Of a DNA stretch of 64,000 bases, positions 45,005 through 52,644 are shown one piece after another. The notes beneath the pieces were generated by a model, which worked only from the letters and a program-made list of their open reading frames with translations, was not told the DNA's origin and searched no databases. Source of the DNA: JBICHN01 sp043101845 (GTDB lineage Bacteria > Planctomycetota > Phycisphaerae > Phycisphaerales > UBA5793). Each line of letters opens with the position of its first letter. The first letter of the stretch is position 1. Made by a program: the position numbers and the translations under genes. Location of the stretch: the NCBI GenBank assembly GCA_043101845.1, contig JBICHN010000011.1, positions 124,001 through 188,000 of the forward strand, written 5' to 3'.

Positions 45005-45658
45005 TCAGCGGCTCGTTGTCGATTCGGCGGCGCCGGACCATTCCTCGCGCAACATGCCGTACCACACCGCGTCTTCGTACCGATCCCACTTCTTGATCTG
45101 CCCGCGGAGCGTTCCTTCCCGAGTCATTCCGACTTTCTCGAGCACGCGGCCCGACGCCGGATTCGATCCCATGTGGTGTGCGTGGAGTCGGCGAACCTCG
45201 ATCTCTTCGAAACTGAAGCGGACGAGTTCGCGCGCCGCCTCCGTCGCGTAGCCAGCGCCCCAGTACGGCTTGCCGATCCAGTACCCGAGTTCAGCCTGAT
45301 TCGCGTCGGCGTCGATGATGACGCCGATCGATCCGATCAACTCGCCGCTTTCTCCGTGGGTAATTGCGAACACGGCGGACTGGTTCCGCGCCCACTCGTC
45401 CGCATGGCCACCGATCCATTCCTCCGCGGCGCCGTCCGGATAGGGATGGGGGATCAACCCGGTCGTTTTCGCGATGTCGCGATCTCCCGCGAGTCGCTGC
45501 ACCGCGCCCGCGTCATCGAGCGTGAACGCGCGCAGGCGGAGGCGATCCGTCTCGAGCACGGGAAGTGGCTTCTTGCGCACGATCGGCGGCGGAGTCGCGG
45601 CGCCCGGAGAGTGTCTTCGCCCGCGGGCGAGAGAATAGGAAATGGAGTCGGTCGACAT
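45005..45658 (-). CDS. GNAT N-acetyltransferase (RimJ/RimL-like)
   Basis: The opening LETDRLRLRAFTLDDAGAVQRL is typical of RimJ/RimL-type GNAT enzymes, followed by GYWIGKPYWGAGYATEAARELV, whose GAGYAT segment binds the pyrophosphate of acetyl-CoA, and SNPASGRVLEKVGMTREGTLRG. The usual targets are N-terminal amines of ribosomal proteins or small amines; the true substrate is unknown. About 35 N-terminal residues precede the domain. It lies 97 bases downstream of the SucD-like gene on the same strand and might be the last gene of the amidoligase operon, which would make it an acylating enzyme for that product (inference). Confidence 0.88.
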   Translation of the reverse strand: MSTDSISYSLARGRRHSPGAATPPPIVRKKPLPVLETDRLRLRAFTLDDAGAVQRLAGDRDIAKTTGLIPHPYPDGAAEEWIGGHADEWARNQSAVFAITHGESGELIGSIGVIIDADANQAELGYWIGKPYWGAGYATEAARELVRFSFEEIEVRRLHAHHMGSNPASGRVLEKVGMTREGTLRGQIKKWDRYEDAVWYGMLREEWSGAAESTTSR

Positions 45659-45755
45659 GGTGGCGTCTCCCCGCCGCCGCTCGCGCTACCGGATGCTCCG
45701 GCTTCCGCGCGGCGCGGCCGGCCGTTCCATCGTATTCAGGCGCCGCGAGATCGAC

Positions 45756-46655
45756 CTAATCGCGTTCGGTGTTCTCGGCGGTACCTTCGATTCCGAGATT
45801 TCGCATGACTTCGAGGGTCGCCGCCGCAAGCTCGCCGGGGGAGGTGACGACGGTCGCCCCGGAATCGCGAAGCGCGCGGATCTTTCCTTCGTGCGTCTTG
45901 TCGTCGGCGCCGCGGACGCACGCGATCACCGGTTTCGTGACTCGTTCATCGCGGATGAGTTCCGCGAGACGCTCCTCCTGTGATCCGCCAGCCTCGCCGA
46001 TGACCACCAGGGCCTTCGTCTCAGGGTCATCCTCGAAAAGGATCGCCACCTCGGGGATGCGCAGGCCGACCTCGTGGTCACTCCCGACATGAACGAGCGT
46101 GGAGAGGCCAACGCCAATCTCTCCGAGCGCGCGCCCGTGACTCAACGCCAGGTCGCCGAAGCGCGAGACGAGCCCGACGGGCCCCGATGGAATCGATACC
46201 CGGTCATTCTCGCCGCGCGCATCGATCACGCCGACCATCGCCCGGCCGGGACTCAGGACGCCGAGCGAGTTTGGGCCGATGAACCGTGCGCCGTTCGCCT
46301 TCGCCGCGGTGTGAATCGCCATCGCGTCCGGCGCCGGAACACGATCTGGCACGAGTACGAGCGTGCGCACGCCGGCTTCGATCGCTTCGATCGCCGCATC
46401 CTTGACGAGCGGCGCGGGCCCGAAGACCACGGAGATCTCCACCGGTTCGTCGAAATACGACTTCGCGTAGTTCATCGCTTCGAGGACGGTGTCGTATGCC
46501 GGAATGTCCTCCACGCTCTCACCGCCCATGCCCGGCGTGCAGCCGACGACGACATTCGTGCCTGACGCCTTCATGAGCTTCGTCGATGCGCGGCCATCCT
46601 GACCAGTGATGCCCTGCACGAGCACGCTCTTCTTCTCGTCGATGATGATGGGCAT
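45756..46655 (-). CDS. SucD-like CoA-binding protein lacking the phosphohistidine loop
   Basis: The sequence follows the alpha subunit of succinyl-CoA synthetase: VLVQGITGQDGRAST, GTNVVVGCTPGMGG, ARFIGPNSLGVLSPG, GPVGLVSRFGDL and VIGEAGGSQEE with the helper glutamate kept. Near the C-terminus, where SucD normally has about 25 residues including MGHAGAI with the phosphorylated histidine, this protein has only RGADDKTHEGKIRAL. The catalytic loop is therefore deleted, and no sucC lies nearby. It may bind CoA or an acyl-CoA without normal ligase chemistry, or act in a variant reaction. It lies 124 bases downstream of the amidohydrolase gene. Confidence 0.8.
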   Translation of the reverse strand: MPIIIDEKKSVLVQGITGQDGRASTKLMKASGTNVVVGCTPGMGGESVEDIPAYDTVLEAMNYAKSYFDEPVEISVVFGPAPLVKDAAIEAIEAGVRTLVLVPDRVPAPDAMAIHTAAKANGARFIGPNSLGVLSPGRAMVGVIDARGENDRVSIPSGPVGLVSRFGDLALSHGRALGEIGVGLSTLVHVGSDHEVGLRIPEVAILFEDDPETKALVVIGEAGGSQEERLAELIRDERVTKPVIACVRGADDKTHEGKIRALRDSGATVVTSPGELAAATLEVMRNLGIEGTAENTERD

Positions 46656-46779
46656 GGAAGACGATCCAGAGATTCAACTGCAGATTGAGGCGGCCAGTCG
46701 CCCAAACCCTATCGGGCGATTGACGAAGGAGCCCGGGTTTCTCAGCGGGCGGAACTCGTCGACGAGTGGTCGAGAGCAA

Positions 46780-47556
46780 TCAGACGGCGTCACGATCGAC
46801 CCTGGACGGCGCGGGTTCGGTGTTGGCCTCACCGTTCTGCCCGATCACCACGCGCAGGGATTCCGCGAGCAGGGCGCCGATCCGTTGTTGATTCGAACGG
46901 CTGGTGGATACGAGAGCCTGATTCACTTCGATCTCGACCCCGGCGTAATGGTCGACGGGAAAGTGTCGACGCAGCCAGGTCGTGAACCCATCGGCGGCGC
47001 CGCGGTATGGCTGGTTCTTCCGAATTCGCCAGCCGCGATCCGCGGTCAACGACGCGATCGCATCCGTCCAGCCGCCGCTGAGCGATCGCTCGGACGATCG
47101 CTTCGGGTCATAGAGCACGCCGATTTCGACCGCTCGCTCTTCGCCGTCGAGAACGGGAGTGAAAGTGTGCATCGACACATGAAGGGTCGGTCCGGCGTCG
47201 GCGATCGATCGGGCGATTGATCGCTCGACCGCGTTTCGGTAGGGCTGATAATGCGTTTCGAACATGCGACGACGCAGGTCGTCGTCCGCCGTCTTCATGA
47301 TCGACGAGAACAACTTTGGATGATGTGGCGACCGATTCAACTCGACGACGAGGCGAGAGACGAGAGCAAGGTGCAGAGGCGCGGAGAGGTCGGCGGCGAA
47401 TCGTTCCGCGAGTCCGAGGGCACCCGGGTCCCAGCCGCGATGGCTCTTGAGCACAGCGCCGGAGTCTCGAAAATGCGCCCGCGCTTCTTCCGGAACGCGG
47501 TTTCCCGCATGTTCGCAGGTGACGATGATCGCATTTGGTCGCCATCGCTCGGTCAC
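46780..47556 (-). CDS. N-formylglutamate amidohydrolase family protein
   Basis: A 258-residue member of the zinc-dependent FGase family. It shows VTCEHAGNRVPEEA near the start, SHRGWDPGALGLAERFA, LNRSPHHPKLF and LHVSMHTFTPVL, carrying histidines and acidic residues expected to bind zinc and cleave an amide bond. In histidine breakdown the family releases formate from formylglutamate; here the partners are amide-forming ligases, so the more likely job is hydrolysis or trimming of their product. Start is GTG 47556, six bases after the upstream stop (47563). It belongs to the C39 / RimK / GCS2 / FGase cluster. Confidence 0.88.
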   Translation of the reverse strand: MTERWRPNAIIVTCEHAGNRVPEEARAHFRDSGAVLKSHRGWDPGALGLAERFAADLSAPLHLALVSRLVVELNRSPHHPKLFSSIMKTADDDLRRRMFETHYQPYRNAVERSIARSIADAGPTLHVSMHTFTPVLDGEERAVEIGVLYDPKRSSERSLSGGWTDAIASLTADRGWRIRKNQPYRGAADGFTTWLRRHFPVDHYAGVEIEVNQALVSTSRSNQQRIGALLAESLRVVIGQNGEANTEPAPSRVDRDAV

Positions 47557-47562
47557 GGCTGT

Positions 47563-48819
47563 TCACGCTCCCGGCAGGAACGGCTCGTTCGAAGCGAGAC
47601 AATCGCAGAGCGCTCGATAGACGGAGTTGATCCGCTCGCGCGACGGATCGGCGCCGAGCGATCGTCGCAGCCGTGTCGAGAGCGTGCCGTGTTCCGCGAT
47701 GAGTCGAAGATGCTCACGCCACGGCTGCGCGAGATCGAAGCGCTCGGCGAGCGCCGACCAGAACTCGCCAGCGGTGACGCCAGCGGACGAGCGGAGACGG
47801 AAGAGCTCGAGGTACGCGGGATCGTCAATCCGCGCCGTCTCGCCCTCGCGAATCGTGCGGAGCAGAAGCCCGTGAAGCGGCTCAACCTCCCATGACTGCT
47901 GCTCCTCCAGAGTGGCCCACTGTTCTTCGGCCAGGGCTTGAAGCGTCTTGTTCACGAGCGCGACAATCGCAAGGTCGGCGATCGGGTTCTCCTGAATATC
48001 GAGTACGCGGATTTCGATTGATCCACGATCGAACCGCGCGATGCAACCACGCGCGTTGAGCCACTCATGCTGGAGGATGCCATCGATATCGTGCGGCGCA
48101 ATGTCTCGATAGAGCGAACCGAGCAGCTTCGTCTCGTAGTCGTGTCGCGTGAACACGCGCTCCGGCACGACGAGACCGGACACCGACGGCACCCGGCGCG
48201 CGTTCGATCGGTAGACCTCGAGACGCGTGTCGGCGAGCCCCGTAACGGCGCCGTCCATCATCGGCGAACTCGCCGCGAGCGCGGGCAGAATCGGCAGCAC
48301 GAGGCGCATGGCCGCGTGAAGGCGACCGAACTCATCGTCCGAGCCGAACGGAAGATTGATGTGCGTGCTCTGAAGGTTTGCCCAACCATGCCCCTCACAC
48401 GAAAAGATGCGGTTGAAGGCCTCGTAGACCCGGTTGTATTCATGCGGCCAGAGACGGAGCTCCTCGTGCGGATTCATCCACGGATGCATGGCGCCGGGCA
48501 TGAGTCGCGCGCCCATCGGCTCGAGAATCGCATTCACTCGTCCGACATGATCGACGAATACCGGCGCCGCCTCATCGAGGGTCGCCACGGGATTCGTGGT
48601 CTTGAGTTCGATCACATGGAGCGCGAGTTCGTTCGACCAGCTGATGAGTCCGTCCGGCCCGTCGGGCTCGGCGTCGGTCGCGTACTCGCCGGTGATCGCT
48701 TTGAGGGCTTCGTCGGCGATGGGTTTCACCGCGAGCGTCTCGGCGTCCACGATCATGTATTCAAGCTCGACCCCGGTGCGTTCGAAGAGTCGAATCGGAT
48801 AGGACCACGGCTCAGGCAT
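47563..48819 (-). CDS. GCS2-type carboxylate-amine ligase
   Basis: Glutamate-cysteine ligase family 2 protein with a glutamine-synthetase-like fold. ERTGVELEYMIVD carries the metal-binding glutamates, with HPWMNPHEELRLWPHEYNRVYEAFNRIF, GWANLQSTHINLPFG and RGSIEIRVLDIQENP following in family order. It should join a carboxylate to an amine using ATP, but glutathione synthesis is not implied by context. ATG 48819 is chosen since it begins the conserved part; it overlaps the RimK-type gene stop by eight bases. The start and stop spacing to the FGase gene (six bases) indicates one operon. Confidence 0.9.
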   Translation of the reverse strand: MPEPWSYPIRLFERTGVELEYMIVDAETLAVKPIADEALKAITGEYATDAEPDGPDGLISWSNELALHVIELKTTNPVATLDEAAPVFVDHVGRVNAILEPMGARLMPGAMHPWMNPHEELRLWPHEYNRVYEAFNRIFSCEGHGWANLQSTHINLPFGSDDEFGRLHAAMRLVLPILPALAASSPMMDGAVTGLADTRLEVYRSNARRVPSVSGLVVPERVFTRHDYETKLLGSLYRDIAPHDIDGILQHEWLNARGCIARFDRGSIEIRVLDIQENPIADLAIVALVNKTLQALAEEQWATLEEQQSWEVEPLHGLLLRTIREGETARIDDPAYLELFRLRSSAGVTAGEFWSALAERFDLAQPWREHLRLIAEHGTLSTRLRRSLGADPSRERINSVYRALCDCLASNEPFLPGA

Positions 48820-50290
48820 TGGGCGTTGTTTCTCCTCCGCCGTTTCGCCGCGCTTCGAGCCGGTCGGCGAATTCGCGCATAATGCGCCGATAGAGGTCGC
48901 GGCCGAGGACGCGGTCTTCGAACCCGGCGTCGATGCTCGGGTTGTCATTGATCTCGATCACGGCCGGCTTGCCGTGCACCTCCTTGATATCCACCCCGTA
49001 CAGACCGGCGCCGATCAGCTTCGCGGCGCGCACGCCGATCGATACGACTTCGGGCGGGGCGTCTTCGATCGCGAGCGTATCCACCGTACCCTCCTCGATG
49101 TCGCTTCCGTCGCGCTTCACGATCTGCCAGTGCTTCCGAGCCATGTAGTACCGACAGGCATAGAGCGGCTCGCCGTTGATGACTCCCACGCGCCAGTCGA
49201 AATTCGTCGGTACGAACTCCTGTGCAATGACGAGTTCCGATTCTTCGAAGAGCGGCGCGATGCCGTTCTCGAACTCCTCCCTCGATTCGAACTTCACGAC
49301 GCCGCTCGAGAACGATCCATCGGGCCGTTTGACCACGCAGGGAAACCCGATCTGGTCCTCGACCTTCGCCGCGGTGTCCTTCGAGATGATCACGGTCTTC
49401 GGCGTGCGGAGGCGATGCCGTTCGAGAAGCTCGGTGACATAGACCTTGTTCGTGCACTTGAGGATCGAATCCGGGTCGTCAATGACGACCAGTCCTTCGG
49501 CCGTGGCCCGCCGGGCGAATCGAAAGGTGTGGTGGTTGACCGAAGTCGTCTCGCGAATGAAGAGCGCATCGAACTCGGACAACCGGCCGTACGCATCGCG
49601 CCCGATCGTCTCGACGCGAAAGCCGAGCCCCTCGGCGGCCTCGGTGAAGCGGTCGATCGCCTTGTCGTCCGACGGAGGCAGTTCTTCCTCGTCGTTGCGC
49701 AGGATCGCGAGGTCGTACCGCGACGGCTTCCGCGCCTGGCGCCGGAGCGGACGGGCGAAGTACCGCTTCGCCTGCTCGAGAACGAAATCCCGGTGGTCTT
49801 CCGGAACTTCGTTCGCGGAGATGACGCGCACGCTGTCGAGCTCCCAGCGATCTTCGTTGTGCTTGAAAACGGCGCGGAAAAAAGGAGCGGGAAACTGATT
49901 GAAGAGCGCAAGGCTCAACCGGTCGTATCGCGTCGCGAGATTGCGTCCAAAGTACACGCTCAACTCGAAGACATTCGACTTGAGCGGGCGGAGCGCCTGC
50001 TGCATGAGCTTGTCGAGATCTTGCGAGGCCACCCGGATCACCGGTTGCAGGCGCAGGTCCTGAATGGTCGCGATCGATGGCAGCGGCCGATGTCCGCGCG
50101 CCGCGGCGAGGAGCGACACATAGTACCCGACGGTCTGGTACTTGTACGACCGGCACAGGTTGAACACCTTGGCTCCGCGCAGCGTGCTGAACCACGGCTG
50201 CGTGAGGTAATCCCGTGCGGCGACGACCTCGACGCTCGGCACATCGAACGGGAATCGCTTCGGATTGTCGTGCACGATGAGCACGGTCAC
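48812..50290 (-). CDS. RimK-family ATP-grasp amide ligase with RimK-like N-terminal domain
   Basis: The N-terminal 180 residues fit the RimK-like ATP-grasp N-terminal (RLAN) domain; the ATP-grasp catalytic part follows with SILKCTNKVYVTELLERH, PCVVKRPDGSFSSGVVKF for the nucleotide loop, and VIEINDNPSIDAGFED carrying Mg-binding residues. RimK relatives add amino acids, often glutamate, to carboxyl groups of proteins, peptides or small metabolites. Start is GTG 50290, overlapping the upstream peptidase stop (GTGA). In combination with the GCS2 ligase and FGase it probably builds an amide-linked compound; substrate and product are unknown. Confidence 0.9.
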   Translation of the reverse strand: MTVLIVHDNPKRFPFDVPSVEVVAARDYLTQPWFSTLRGAKVFNLCRSYKYQTVGYYVSLLAAARGHRPLPSIATIQDLRLQPVIRVASQDLDKLMQQALRPLKSNVFELSVYFGRNLATRYDRLSLALFNQFPAPFFRAVFKHNEDRWELDSVRVISANEVPEDHRDFVLEQAKRYFARPLRRQARKPSRYDLAILRNDEEELPPSDDKAIDRFTEAAEGLGFRVETIGRDAYGRLSEFDALFIRETTSVNHHTFRFARRATAEGLVVIDDPDSILKCTNKVYVTELLERHRLRTPKTVIISKDTAAKVEDQIGFPCVVKRPDGSFSSGVVKFESREEFENGIAPLFEESELVIAQEFVPTNFDWRVGVINGEPLYACRYYMARKHWQIVKRDGSDIEEGTVDTLAIEDAPPEVVSIGVRAAKLIGAGLYGVDIKEVHGKPAVIEINDNPSIDAGFEDRVLGRDLYRRIMREFADRLEARRNGGGETTPNA

Positions 50291-51027
50291 GGCGTCGCTC
50301 CCGTCTTCGATCGACCGTTCTTCTTCGGCTCGATGAGCAGGAAGTTCGCGTCGTAGGTTAGAACGCCGAGCAGGATCGCCCCAACGAGCCGTGCGATCGG
50401 GACTTCGTAATGATGACCCGAGAACGCGGGATTGTCGTAGAGCGGATCCGCGACATTCACCTTGCGGGTGTCCGCGTCGTACCCGCAGATGACCACGAAG
50501 TGGCCCGAGGGCTCGCCGCGAATGTCGTCGTACTGGTTCGTCTCGCCGATCTCACGCGCGCAATGGTAGAGATAGGTCGCGCTGAGCCCGGTGAGCAGCG
50601 GCGTGCCGCGCTTGAGATGCCGACGAATGAGCGTCGTGGTGAGATCGGCGAACTCGATGCGGCCGCCCTGTTCGAGGTATTGAAGATACGCCTTCGTCGC
50701 GCGTCGAAGCTTCGGATCCGGCTTGTGCTCGAGCTGGCGACGCAGCCGGTCGGGAAGCAGTGACGGGTCGTCGTCGAACCAGGTCGGGTCGAAGACCCGC
50801 AGGTTATAGGTGAAAATCGTCGCGTCGTATCCACGGCGGAGCGCATCTTCGGCGAGCATGACCGCGAGCGTGCCGCCGCCGCGTAACTTCTTCGTCTGCG
50901 CGATGACTTCGGTGAGCGGTCGCTCGTCGCCGTAGTACCGGTACACGGCGTGCAGGCAGGTCGGGCCGCAGGTCGTGTCGTCGGGTTGCGGGAGGATGTC
51001 GAGGTAGAGTTGGGTCTTCAAGGTCAC
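50287..51027 (-). CDS. C39-like papain-fold peptidase
   Basis: A 246-residue cysteine peptidase-like protein with no transporter attached. The catalytic triad is C20 (PDDTTCGPTCLHAVYRYYG), H176 (GEPSGHFVVICGYD) and D194 (NVADP), all present in the normal order. C39-like proteins normally cleave bacteriocin leaders after double glycine, but free-standing versions may hydrolyse other amides. It is the first gene of the amidoligase operon. Start GTG 51027 is embedded in one arm of a 9-bp inverted repeat (AGGTGACCT at 51021-51029), and a terminator-like hairpin lies 13 bases upstream. No strong Shine-Dalgarno is seen. Confidence 0.85.
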   Translation of the reverse strand: MTLKTQLYLDILPQPDDTTCGPTCLHAVYRYYGDERPLTEVIAQTKKLRGGGTLAVMLAEDALRRGYDATIFTYNLRVFDPTWFDDDPSLLPDRLRRQLEHKPDPKLRRATKAYLQYLEQGGRIEFADLTTTLIRRHLKRGTPLLTGLSATYLYHCAREIGETNQYDDIRGEPSGHFVVICGYDADTRKVNVADPLYDNPAFSGHHYEVPIARLVGAILLGVLTYDANFLLIEPKKNGRSKTGATP

Positions 51028-51095
51028 CTGATCCGAAAAGCCGCCGCCACCGGCGGTCGTACGGTGGCGGCGGCGCTGGAAAGTGTAGGTGACCT
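51021..51095 (-). promoter_or_regulatory. Structured leader and possible operator of the amidoligase operon
   Basis: Two nested inverted repeats precede the first gene. The outer pair is AGGTCACCT/AGGTGACCT (51021-51029 and 51087-51095), one arm containing the GTG start codon. The inner 13-bp stem (51040-51052 with 51062-51074) is followed on the minus strand by TTTT. A -10-like TACACT (51087-51082) could start transcription just before the hairpin. Pairing of the outer arms would hide the start codon. Confidence 0.4.
51036..51074 (-). terminator. Terminator or attenuator between the secreted helical protein gene and the amidoligase operon
   Basis: GCCGCCGCCACCG and CGGTGGCGGCGGC form a perfect 13-bp GC-rich stem with a 9-base loop, followed on the minus strand by TTTT and then GTG 51027 after 12 bases. 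It could end the upstream gene's transcript (stop at 51112) or act as an attenuator for the downstream operon. Confidence 0.6.
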
Positions 51096-51111
51096 GTCGA
51101 TCGGTCGGCGG

Positions 51112-52509
51112 TCAGCCGTCGTCGCGTTGCCGCTGTCGGGGCCGGCGATCGCCGTCCCGATCCCACTGCTGAGCCCGCTGCGCCCATCCCTGCATCCGTT
51201 CGCGCATCTGTGCCCGGCGACGCTCCGACTCGGTCATCTCCGGTGTCTCCGGTCGCGGCGCCTCCGCCTGCTGTCCGGAGGAGAGCGTGAGGTGCGCCTC
51301 GTCGATCGCTTCGCGAACGATCTGGCGCTTGCGGGTCATGAGTTCCGTCCGCCGATTGTTCGTCCCTTCGTCCATGAGCACATCGACCGGCGACATTCCG
51401 AACGGACCGCCGCCGCGTCCGCCGCGCTCTCGTCCCACGGCGGCGAAGCCCACGACGAATCGAGCCATCGGGTTCTCCTCAATCGCGGTTTCGTCGTACA
51501 CCTGCCGCTCGGCCTGTGACTCGAGCGCGGCGAGTCGATCGTTCACATCGGCCATCCGCGCCTCATAATCGCCGCGGACCGTCGAGAGCGCTTCGCGCTG
51601 ACCCTCAGTCAGCGAATTCATCCGCTCGACATCGTCGAGGTACACATCCGCTTCCGTCGAGGTGTAGATTCGCGGGAAACTCTGCCGCTTGAATTCATTG
51701 AGCAACGCGTTCGCCTGATCGGCGGGGAGTCGCTCCGCGATCGCCTGGGCGTAGCGAAGATTGATGTCACGCAGCGACTGGCGCCGCGTCATGATCGTCT
51801 CGACGAGTTCGGCCATCTCTTCGCGCTGGGCCTCGTCGCGGAAATCCATCCCCCGCACCCGTTCGACGAGGGCCTCGCGCTCCTGAAGCGTGATGTCGAA
51901 TTCCTGAGCGTAGTTGTTGAGCGTCGGCTCGATTGTCGCGCGAACCTCGTTCGGCAAGTCGATCGTCTCGACGACCGTGATGACATCGATCGACTCACCC
52001 GCGAACTGGCCCGGGCTCGCCGTGCCCTCACGCCGCCGCCGGTCGCGCTCGTAGGTCTCCCACCGCGCGAGCTGATCGGGCGAGAGCATCGAGCGCACAT
52101 CGTCATAGAACGAAGATTCGAGGCGCTCGCGCGTCGCGTCCCACGCCTCAGATGATTCGGTCATCGCTTCGCGAATGTTCTGCCAGTCGCCCGTCTCCCG
52201 GGCCTCTTCGATGATCAACCGCCTCTGATCGCGGTAGGTGGAAGCGCCCGACTGATACGCCGAGGCGTAGCCCTCGTACATCGTCGCGAGGACCTCCGCC
52301 TGCTCGGGCGAAAGCGTGAAGGTCTCGACCATCGACCCTACTTCGTTGAATCCGATGGAGGGTTCGACGACCCGCTCTTCGCGGTTCTCCCGTTCGGGTC
52401 CGCCGCCGCGTCGCTGCTGGGCGACCGCGGAGGCGCAGAGGCTGCACACCACGGCGCCGGTCACGAGGGCCTGGCGCGAGCGGCCCCACAGTCGATCGAT
52501 GGATCGCAT
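51112..52509 (-). CDS. Secreted helical protein with LTxxQ-like repeats
   Basis: Signal peptide (to about residue 31, CASAVAQQ) and a long, charged, almost wholly helical mature part. Spy/CpxP-like LTxxQ phrases recur: FTLSPEQAEVL, LSPDQLARWETY, LPADQANALLNEF, LTEGQREALS and LTLSSGQQ. Such proteins often bind unfolded proteins or metals in the periplasm, but at 465 residues it is several times longer than Spy. The C-terminus is Arg/Gln/Asp-rich. AAGGAG lies 9 bases before ATG 52509. A similar helical protein family is common in planctomycetes, usually without assigned function. Confidence 0.65.
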   Translation of the reverse strand: MRSIDRLWGRSRQALVTGAVVCSLCASAVAQQRRGGGPERENREERVVEPSIGFNEVGSMVETFTLSPEQAEVLATMYEGYASAYQSGASTYRDQRRLIIEEARETGDWQNIREAMTESSEAWDATRERLESSFYDDVRSMLSPDQLARWETYERDRRRREGTASPGQFAGESIDVITVVETIDLPNEVRATIEPTLNNYAQEFDITLQEREALVERVRGMDFRDEAQREEMAELVETIMTRRQSLRDINLRYAQAIAERLPADQANALLNEFKRQSFPRIYTSTEADVYLDDVERMNSLTEGQREALSTVRGDYEARMADVNDRLAALESQAERQVYDETAIEENPMARFVVGFAAVGRERGGRGGGPFGMSPVDVLMDEGTNNRRTELMTRKRQIVREAIDEAHLTLSSGQQAEAPRPETPEMTESERRRAQMRERMQGWAQRAQQWDRDGDRRPRQRQRDDG

Positions 52510-52644
52510 CTTCTAATCTCCTTCTCGAGCGTCACTTCGCCCGTCGCGACGGCGTCGGATTCATTCGATCGACGCCGACCGGTTGTACCGGGGCGCCCGG
52601 TCCGTGTTGCCGGCGGGCACAAAACGAACGCCCGAATCGCTCGA

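Noticed and set aside
46698..46719. Six-base stem between the amidohydrolase and SucD-like genes as terminator
   Set aside because: Short stem with a 10-base loop and no T run on the minus strand; it does not exclude read-through from the amidoligase operon.
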